Of a DNA stretch of 64,000 bases, positions 59,064 to 64,000 are shown piece after piece. How positions within the stretch are numbered: the stretch's first letter is position 1; every line of letters starts with the position of its first letter. The stretch is from Thermoflexus sp042408815. Its GTDB lineage: Bacteria > Chloroflexota > Anaerolineae > Thermoflexales > Thermoflexaceae. The position numbers were made by a program, and so were the translations under genes. The stretch lies in contig NZ_JBHOQR010000023.1 in assembly GCF_042408815.1 (NCBI RefSeq), positions 75,399 through 139,398 on the forward strand, in the 5' to 3' direction. The notes beneath the pieces were generated by a model. It searched no databases, was not told the DNA's origin, and was given only the letters and a program-made list of their open reading frames with translations.

Positions 59064-60965
59064 CTATTGAACTTCGATAATCCCGATTTCCCATGCCTCC
59101 CCAACCCGCTGACCGTGGCGAAACACCGGTAGGTGCTGCCCATCCGGCGTGTAGAAACCGATGAGCACTGGATAGCGTCCAGGGGCCAGCGTCGGCGGCA
59201 GCCACACGCCGTAACGATCCTCCAGGACCTCGCCCGGGCGCCAGGTGGTGGTCGGGCGATGCCATCCCAGGGGCTCCCGATCCGTCTGGGCGACCGGACG
59301 GCCATCCGGGCCCTGTACATGCACGAAGACTTTATAAGCTATGGAAACCGGAGCCCGAACTCGCCATCGGATCATCACTCGTAGCACATCCCCAGGGCGT
59401 AGGGGGGAAGGGGTTATCCCATACCCATCTACCTGAATGGCTTCTCCAAACTGAACCCCAGGCGCTGGATGCGGGTCCGGTTCCCCCAAGCCGTAAACCG
59501 CGAAGCGGATGCGGCCGACCCAACGCTCCTCCGCCCGGAAGGCGTGGGCGTCCAACCACGTTTCGACCCGGCCTTCCGGATCCGCCTCCCGTTCCCCATA
59601 CCAGAGCACAAAAAGCCGGTCCCGCTCACGCAGCGCCGGGGCCAGGGTTTCCTGGATCTCCTCCAGCGGGGGCGGACGCCGCAACGGGGCAGGGAGTAAG
59701 GGGGCGTCCGGCCAGTAGTAAGTGAACACATCGACCTGTCCGGGAGCATATAGCAGGATCCCATCCCCGGGTCGGATCACGGCGGCCAGCATCCGGGCCA
59801 GCCCCCGGTAATCATCCCGGGAGAAGCGGGGATCGAAATAGAGCGCCCCCATGCTGATCCCCAGCGGGCCGAGCATCAGGCCCAGCGCGAGGGCGAGGCC
59901 GAGCCGCTCTCCCCACCGGCCTCCGCGCTGCCTGAGCAGCCGCCGGATCAGCTCGAGGCCGGCCGCCCACAGGGCGATGAAAGCCGGAAGGGCGGCCATG
60001 AAAAACTTGAGGTTCGCCTCCCGATAGGCTCCTCGCCCCAGCACCAGCCCGATCGGGCTCGCCATCAGCATGAGGGCGATCCAGGATCCCCTCGGCTTAG
60101 ATTGCGAAAAGACCGCGCGGTCCACGATACCCCGTAGGAGTCCCAGGCTGACCCCGATCAGCGGCAGCGCGACGATCGCCAAGGGGACTTCGGGGGGAAG
60201 GGTGATCCCAGCGCTGAGGGCGCGCAGGATGGCTCGGAGGGCCTCGGCGAGCGGGACAGGCGCGGGGGCCGGCCATTGGCGTAGCTGGGTGAAGGCGACG
60301 GGAGCCCACGGCAGGACCACCAGTCCGATCCACGCCTGAAGGCCCAGCCAGCGGAGGAGCCGTCGGGACCCGCCATGCCCTCTGTCGATCAGCATGCCCA
60401 GAAGATGGGCCGCGGGGATGGCCGGGAACACGTAGTGGGTATACCATCCCATGGCCCCGGTCAGAAGAAGCCCCAGGGCGCGGCCCGGTCGGGGCCGTCG
60501 CCGCCAGGCGAGCCAACAGATGGAATGCAACGCCGCCCACAGCCCCAGGAGGGTATACATCCGGACCTCCTGGGCGTAGTAGATGGCCAGAGGGTGGAGG
60601 GCGATCAGGAGCATGGCGAGCCCGCCAGCCTCCCGGCTGAAGAGCCGGGCGGTTAAGTTCCCGACGGCCGCGATGAGGAGCACGCCCGTGAGGGCGGAGA
60701 AGGCCCGAAGGGAGAACTCGGAACGGCCGGCGAGGGCGGCCCATCCGTGCAGCAGCACGTAATATAACGGAGGGTGAATATCCTGGGCCGCGCTTTCCAA
60801 GATGTGGCGGAGAGGACCTTCGCTCAGACGGGCGGATGTTCCCTCGTCATACCACAGGCTCTGAGCCTCCAGGCGATAGAACCGCAGGCCCATCCCCAGC
60901 CACAGCGCGGCCAGCCCGATCCATTCCAAGCCCTTCCCTCGGCGGGCCCGGCCTCCCTCTCCCAT
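59064..60965 (-). CDS. GT39-family membrane glycosyltransferase with beta-sandwich C-terminus
   Basis: 633 residues from ATG 60965, with GAGGGAGA upstream; GTG 60980 would overlap the prs stop. GT39 signatures: SLWYDEGTSARL (acidic pair after helix 1), QDIHPPLYYVLLHGWAAL, LHPLAIYYAQEVRMY, then about 11 helices to residue 420. The last 130 residues form the same extracytoplasmic module as in the 1-15787 array (FGEAIQVDGYGI, YKVFVHVQGPDGRP, LAPGRYPVLIGFYTPDG). It probably takes a sugar from a polyprenyl-phosphate donor. It is directly downstream of prs (12 bp), so both share a transcript. Confidence 0.83.
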   Translation of the reverse strand: MGEGGRARRGKGLEWIGLAALWLGMGLRFYRLEAQSLWYDEGTSARLSEGPLRHILESAAQDIHPPLYYVLLHGWAALAGRSEFSLRAFSALTGVLLIAAVGNLTARLFSREAGGLAMLLIALHPLAIYYAQEVRMYTLLGLWAALHSICWLAWRRRPRPGRALGLLLTGAMGWYTHYVFPAIPAAHLLGMLIDRGHGGSRRLLRWLGLQAWIGLVVLPWAPVAFTQLRQWPAPAPVPLAEALRAILRALSAGITLPPEVPLAIVALPLIGVSLGLLRGIVDRAVFSQSKPRGSWIALMLMASPIGLVLGRGAYREANLKFFMAALPAFIALWAAGLELIRRLLRQRGGRWGERLGLALALGLMLGPLGISMGALYFDPRFSRDDYRGLARMLAAVIRPGDGILLYAPGQVDVFTYYWPDAPLLPAPLRRPPPLEEIQETLAPALRERDRLFVLWYGEREADPEGRVETWLDAHAFRAEERWVGRIRFAVYGLGEPDPHPAPGVQFGEAIQVDGYGITPSPLRPGDVLRVMIRWRVRAPVSIAYKVFVHVQGPDGRPVAQTDREPLGWHRPTTTWRPGEVLEDRYGVWLPPTLAPGRYPVLIGFYTPDGQHLPVFRHGQRVGEAWEIGIIEVQ

Positions 60966-60976
60966 GCTCGTCTCCC

Positions 60977-61939
60977 TCACTCATTGAACAGCTGGCCGAC
61001 GGAGCGGCCCTCATGAATGCGACGGATCACCTCGGCGAGCATCGGCCCGATGGAGAGAACGGTCATGTTCGGGAGGCGCTTGTGGGGGGGGATCGGGATG
61101 GTGTTCGTGCAGATGATCTCCTTCAGCGGCAGCGTGCGCAGGCGATCCACCGCGGGGCCGGAGAGAACCGCATGGGTGAAGCACAGGTAGATTTCCTCCG
61201 CCCCATGCTCCTTCAGGACGCGCACCGCGCCGCTCACTGATCCCGCCGTGTCCACTTCATCGTCCACCAGGATCACCTTCTTCCCCCCCACCTCTCCGAT
61301 CACCGTCAGGGCCTCCGTCTGCGTCCCGGTCCGACGCTTCTCCACGAAAGCGATGGGCAGATTGAGCTTGGCGGCGTAGTTGCGCGCCTTCTTGGCGAAC
61401 CCCAGGTCGGCGGCCACCACCACCGCTTCCTCCGGGGAGAAGTTTTTCTCCAGCAGGTAATCGCTGAGGAGGTGGAAAGCCGTCAGCTCATCGCCCGGGA
61501 TGCTGAAGAAGCCCTGGATCTGGCTGGCGTGCAGGTCGATGGTCACCCAGCGGTCAGCCCCGGCCACGGCGATGAAGTCCGCCACCAGGCGCGCGGTGAT
61601 GGGCACGCGGGGCTGATCTTTCTTGTCGCTCCGAGCATAGGCCAGATAGGGAATGACCGCAGTGATGCGGCCCGCATTCGCCCGCTTGATGGTGTCCAGC
61701 AGGATGAAGAGCTCCATCAGGTTATAGTTCACCGGCGAGGCCGTGCTCTGGATCACGAAAACGTCCTGCCCGCGGACGCTGGCGAGCAGGCGGACGAAGA
61801 TGTTTTCGTTTGGGAAGACGATGATCTCGCGGGGGAGCAACGGGACCCCCAGGCACTCCGCGATTTCCTCGGCCAGTTGCGGATGGCCGGAACCCGCCAC
61901 CAGAATCAGGTCCCCATAACGCCATGACGGTCCGGGCAT
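60977..61939 (-). CDS. prs: Ribose-phosphate pyrophosphokinase
   Basis: 320 residues from ATG 61939, with GGGGAGG 11 bp upstream. It makes PRPP from ribose 5-phosphate and ATP, the precursor of histidine, purines, pyrimidines and NAD. Motifs: FVIQSTASPVNYNLMELFILLDTIKRA, PYLAYARSDKKDQPR, the flexible-loop catalytic segment, DLHASQIQGFFSIPGDEL, and the PRPP-binding ILVDDEVDTAGSVSGAV. The first 47 codons are repeated at 63817-64000. A TATGAT near 61985-61990 could be its -10, with a poor -35. It co-transcribes with the GT39 gene. Confidence 0.95.
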   Translation of the reverse strand: MPGPSWRYGDLILVAGSGHPQLAEEIAECLGVPLLPREIIVFPNENIFVRLLASVRGQDVFVIQSTASPVNYNLMELFILLDTIKRANAGRITAVIPYLAYARSDKKDQPRVPITARLVADFIAVAGADRWVTIDLHASQIQGFFSIPGDELTAFHLLSDYLLEKNFSPEEAVVVAADLGFAKKARNYAAKLNLPIAFVEKRRTGTQTEALTVIGEVGGKKVILVDDEVDTAGSVSGAVRVLKEHGAEEIYLCFTHAVLSGPAVDRLRTLPLKEIICTNTIPIPPHKRLPNMTVLSIGPMLAEVIRRIHEGRSVGQLFNE

Positions 61940-61981
61940 TCGCGGGCGACCTCCCCATCGAACGGGATGCCAGCCTATTCA
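61798..61981. repeat. Direct repeat copy 1: prs 5' end and leader
   Basis: 184 bp nearly identical to 63817-64000 (two mismatches by eye, in the codons near 61817 and 61842), at an offset of 2019 bp. It covers the prs ribosome site and first 47 codons. The match stops sharply at 61798 and continues past the window end on the other side. Confidence 0.95.
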
Positions 61982-62256
61982 TCATAACCGGAATCCCGGA
62001 GATCTAAAAGAACGGGTGGGGATTCAGGGGTTTCGTTCGGCTGGGGGATTTCATCGGGCGGCGCTTTCGCGGGGCGCGGGCTATCCTCAGCGGCCCGCGC
62101 CCTGCGAAAAAGAGGTCCACCGCGTCCCCTATGGGGACGGCCATTGTCAAACACCGGCGCCGCGAAGCGGCCTGCCGAAGGGCAGAAGCCACCTCGGCAC
62201 GGAAGGACGGATTGTCCTGCTCAGGCCTCTGCCCCGACCGTTTGCCCGGTGGGCCC
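61940..62256 (-). other. 317 bp region upstream of prs
   Basis: Contains the prs leader (repeated at the window end) up to 61981. Beyond that no gene or known motif is seen on either strand. The sequence near 62060-62180 is GC-rich. It is the left edge of a mosaic stretch made of gene fragments. Confidence 0.4.
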
Positions 62257-62720
62257 TTACCTCTTGCACTTGCCCGCCGAGCCGGCGTTGAAGATGGCCT
62301 GGATCTCCTGCGGTGTGAGGGCCCGGTTGAAGTACTCGACTTCGTCTACAACCAGCTCTCCGGATTCAACCCCGTCACCACCGATCAGGAACGGGAAGCC
62401 GTTGCTGATGTCACCCAGAATGGAGGAACCCACGCCCGTTTGCGCCAGGGTTCCATTCACGTAGAACTCCAGGTTGAGTGGGTTCCTCCTGAGCACCATC
62501 GCCACGTGCACCCATTGGTTGGGCGGGATGGAGACCCAGTTGCTCCGGAATCGATTGGCGGTATCCTTGACCGCGAAGAATATCGCCGTTCCCCCGGACG
62601 GGTCTTGTTGGATCCTCATGATGTAACCCGGGGTCCATGCCGGGTCGTTCACCGGGATTCCGATGGGCGGGGATGACACCCCCCGCCCCCCTGCATTTTC
62701 CGGACATAGGTGTAGGCCCA
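62257..62720 (-). pseudogene. C-terminal fragment of a LamG/ConA-like domain protein
   Basis: The frame ends at 62257 with a typical LamG-like jelly roll: SNWVSIPPNQWVHVAMVLRRNPLNLEFYVNGTL, then GGDGVESGELVVDEVEYFNRALTPQEIQAIFNAGSAGKCKR. The start is missing. Upstream of about 62660 the frame has no similarity, and no start codon with a ribosome site is visible; the region before it holds an opposite-strand fragment. LamG domains in such bacteria usually belong to exported binding proteins. It looks like the tail of a larger gene left by rearrangement. Confidence 0.65.
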
Positions 62721-62740
62721 CAGGCCGCCCCCACTGCAAC
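62721..62740. repeat. 20 bp direct repeat, copy 1
   Basis: CAGGCCGCCCCCACTGCAAC, identical to 63546-63565 in the lipoprotein signal-peptide region. It lies exactly between the LamG fragment and the NorD-like fragment. Confidence 0.85.
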
Positions 62741-62745
62741 TTTTC

Positions 62746-62982
62746 TATGAGGATCACGGTTGCGGGCGCGACCGCACCGAGAAGGAGGACGCCATCCACG
62801 ACACCCATATGGCCCTGCTGGAGGCCAAGCGGCGGGGGGTGGTGCCCTTCTGCCTGACCGTCGACCGCTACGGCCACGACTACCTGAAGCAGATGTGTCA
62901 GGACGTGGGCTACGCCGTGGCGCCCGACGTCGAGGCGCTGCCCTCCCGCATCACCCAGCTCTACCGTGAGCTGACGCGTTAG
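62746..62982 (+). pseudogene. C-terminal fragment of a NorD-type VWA-domain protein
   Basis: 79 codons ending at TAG 62980: YEDHGCGRDRTEKEDAIHDTHMALLEAKRRG, VVPFCLTVDRYGHDYLKQMC, then LPSRITQLYRELTR. This matches the last third of the VWA domain of NorD/CbbO-type proteins, which help assemble nitric-oxide reductase or activate Rubisco. Nothing upstream in this frame belongs to the family; the fragment begins at the 20 bp repeat. There is no start codon at its edge, so it is a truncated relic. Confidence 0.72.
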
Positions 62983-63022
62983 CCACTCCCAGAGGCCAGC
63001 GCCGGCGCCGTCTCCCCTGGGC

Positions 63023-63625
63023 CTACTGGCAGGTGCCGGCGGTGCAGTCCCACATCTTCCAGCTCACGTGCACCGTCACCGGGAAGTTGTTGGGGTTCTC
63101 CACCGTTATGTGACCGCAATATCCGCCGGCGGTGCCGCTGTTGCCGCTCCAATTCCCTATCTGGATGCCCTGGTGCATCCCGTAAAGGGTGACGCTGGCC
63201 CCCGGCGGCAACCAGACCTGCCAGCCGTGAGTGCTGCGGGCACCGGCACAGGCGATGTTGACGCCGCCGAGCTGCTGGGCGTTCACCTCGGCCACCCCCA
63301 TGGCCGGTATGTTCAGGACCACGCAACCCTGGCCCACCAGGGTGCCGCCGGGGACGTTGGGCGCCGCGGGGGCCGTGCAGGCCGCCGGGGCCGTCAGGGT
63401 GGGCGTTGGCGACACCGTGGGTGTAGGCGCGGGCCTGGGCGTTGGCGTAGGCCTGCGCGTTGGCGTAGGCGTAGGGCTGGGTGTAGGTGTAGCCTTGGGC
63501 GTAGGTGTGGGCGTGGCCGCGGGTGTAGGCGTGGTAGGCGGTTGGCAGGCCGCCCCCACTGCAACAGCCAGAAGCCCCACGAGCAAGGATCCCAATCCAT
63601 GACGGAAGAAACGAATGGGGAGCAT
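63023..63625 (-). CDS. Probable lipoprotein with Thr-Pro-rich linker and beta domain
   Basis: 200 residues from ATG 63625, with AAGGAGGAGCC upstream. A signal peptide (MLPIRFFRHGLGSLLVGLLAVAVG) ends in GAAC, an imperfect lipobox. A linker of about 60 residues made of TPTP-type repeats follows (about 63400-63550). The C-terminal domain is glycine- and beta-rich with several Cys (GWQVWLPPGASVTLYGMHQG, VHVSWKMWDCTAGTCQ). Exported and probably anchored to the membrane outer face; the C-terminal domain is not recognised. It lies in the mosaic region between gene fragments, but itself appears intact. Confidence 0.75.
   Translation of the reverse strand: MLPIRFFRHGLGSLLVGLLAVAVGAACQPPTTPTPAATPTPTPKATPTPSPTPTPTRRPTPTPRPAPTPTVSPTPTLTAPAACTAPAAPNVPGGTLVGQGCVVLNIPAMGVAEVNAQQLGGVNIACAGARSTHGWQVWLPPGASVTLYGMHQGIQIGNWSGNSGTAGGYCGHITVENPNNFPVTVHVSWKMWDCTAGTCQ
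63546..63565. repeat. 20 bp direct repeat, copy 2
   Basis: Second copy of CAGGCCGCCCCCACTGCAAC, coding for the signal-peptide end of the lipoprotein on the minus strand. Confidence 0.85.
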
Positions 63626-63787
63626 GGGCTCCTCCTTGAGTTGGGATAGGATATCCCCTCCGGTTTTCGCGAGTCTGGCTGCGCCGATCCCTCCGTCGCG
63701 CGCAGACCGCCGGGCGATCCGGCTTCCACCGGTGTGGCCCTGCGATCGGGGCGCTCTACTCATGAGAGGTCGGAAGCCCGGGGGATC

Positions 63788-63958
63788 TTACATGCGATCG
63801 GCAGCGCACCCGAAGGAGATGTTTTCGTTTGGGAAAACGATGATCTCGCGGGGGAGCAAGGGGACCCCCAGGCACTCCGCGATTTCCTCGGCCAGTTGCG
63901 GATGGCCGGAACCCGCCACCAGAATCAGGTCCCCATAACGCCATGACGGTCCGGGCAT
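63788..63958 (-). pseudogene. Truncated duplicate of the prs 5' end
   Basis: ATG 63958 starts the same protein as prs (MPGPSWRYGDLILVAGSG...), identical for about 47 residues up to FPNENI. It then diverges to SFGCAADRM and a stop at 63788. The catalytic regions are absent, so it cannot make PRPP. The leader upstream is also duplicated, so the fragment may still be transcribed. Confidence 0.85.
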
Positions 63959-64000
63959 TCGCGGGCGACCTCCCCATCGAACGGGATGCCAGCCTATTCA
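63817..64000. repeat. Direct repeat copy 2: prs 5' end and leader
   Basis: Second copy of the 184 bp repeat at 61798-61981; it runs off the window end, so the full length is unknown. Confidence 0.95.

Noticed and set aside
63400..63550. Short tandem repeats that could suggest a CRISPR or satellite array
   Set aside because: They are the Thr-Pro codons of the lipoprotein linker, with no spacer-repeat structure. No CRISPR array was seen anywhere in the window.

Overview
The window is a GC-rich (low-to-mid 60s percent by eye), gene-dense bacterial chromosome segment. Gene content and protein style suggest a thermophilic member of the Chloroflexota, possibly near Thermoflexus or the Anaerolineae. 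Pointers are the many long GT-C type membrane glycosyltransferases with repeated extracytoplasmic beta-sandwich domains, response regulators fused to CpaE/TadZ-type ATPases, a YloU/YloV/DegV cluster, and TGA used as an ordinary stop. The taxon is an inference; there is no rRNA gene to anchor it.

Layout. 1-15787 (+): a tandem array of very large polytopic membrane proteins (PTPS-related, GT39 and YfhO types), probably for cell-surface glycan assembly. It contains one wreck of a further GT39 paralog at 8337-9005. 15919-24127 (-): spermidine synthase, tRNA-Lys with its own promoter and terminator, a histidine block in the transcription order hisH-hisA-hisF-(queuosine precursor transporter)-hisIE-hisD, a UroD-family methyltransferase and a small TPR protein. 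24363-27773 (+): a cyanophycinase-fold protein lacking the Ser nucleophile, a cytoplasmic BtuF-like protein, UbiX, a dolichol-phosphate-mannose-synthase-like glycosyltransferase and an ArsR regulator. 27828-30783 (-): an orphan ABC ATPase, PanE and TpiA.

31302-35262 (+): pterin carbinolamine dehydratase, an intact receiver-CpaE fusion, endonuclease V, a second receiver-CpaE gene that has lost the phosphoacceptor part of its receiver, and a cpaF pseudogene. This looks like a decaying Tad/Flp pilus remnant. 35299-35541 (-): a SelW-like Rdx protein whose CxxU motif has an in-frame TGA at the redox position, followed by a hairpin that fits the bacterial SECIS pattern. This is the most striking item in the window. 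35659-42423 (-): GtrA, O-antigen ligase, UDP-glucuronate decarboxylase, a DUF1461 protein, then DegV/YloV/YloU, which together look like a fatty-acid kinase system.

42798-49156 (+): pdxS-pdxT (PLP synthase), an acetyltransferase-like protein, another receiver-CpaE gene, DUF177 and the primary sigma factor. Downstream of rpoD, on the minus strand, lies a compact unit with its own promoter, a 21-codon ORF with a near-perfect Shine-Dalgarno sequence, and two mutually exclusive long hairpins. 49525-58936: a P-loop kinase, a DMT transporter with tryptophanase, moeA, efp and fabF, a hydantoinase and a DUF554 protein. 59064-61939 (-): another GT39 protein and prs. From 61940 to the end is a mosaic region: a LamG-domain fragment, a NorD-type VWA fragment and a Thr-Pro-rich lipoprotein, bounded by a second, truncated copy of the prs 5' end (184 bp direct repeat, running off the window).

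How the genes relate. The glycosyltransferases at both ends, the DPM-synthase-like protein, GtrA, the ligase and the decarboxylase are all parts of a surface polysaccharide or glycoprotein pathway. The his genes supply IGP synthase, HisA, HisIE and HisD, but hisG, hisB and hisC are not here. PdxST supplies the cofactor used by tryptophanase and many other enzymes. Several genes show internal deletions and single-base frameshifts, so the segment has been losing paralogs.
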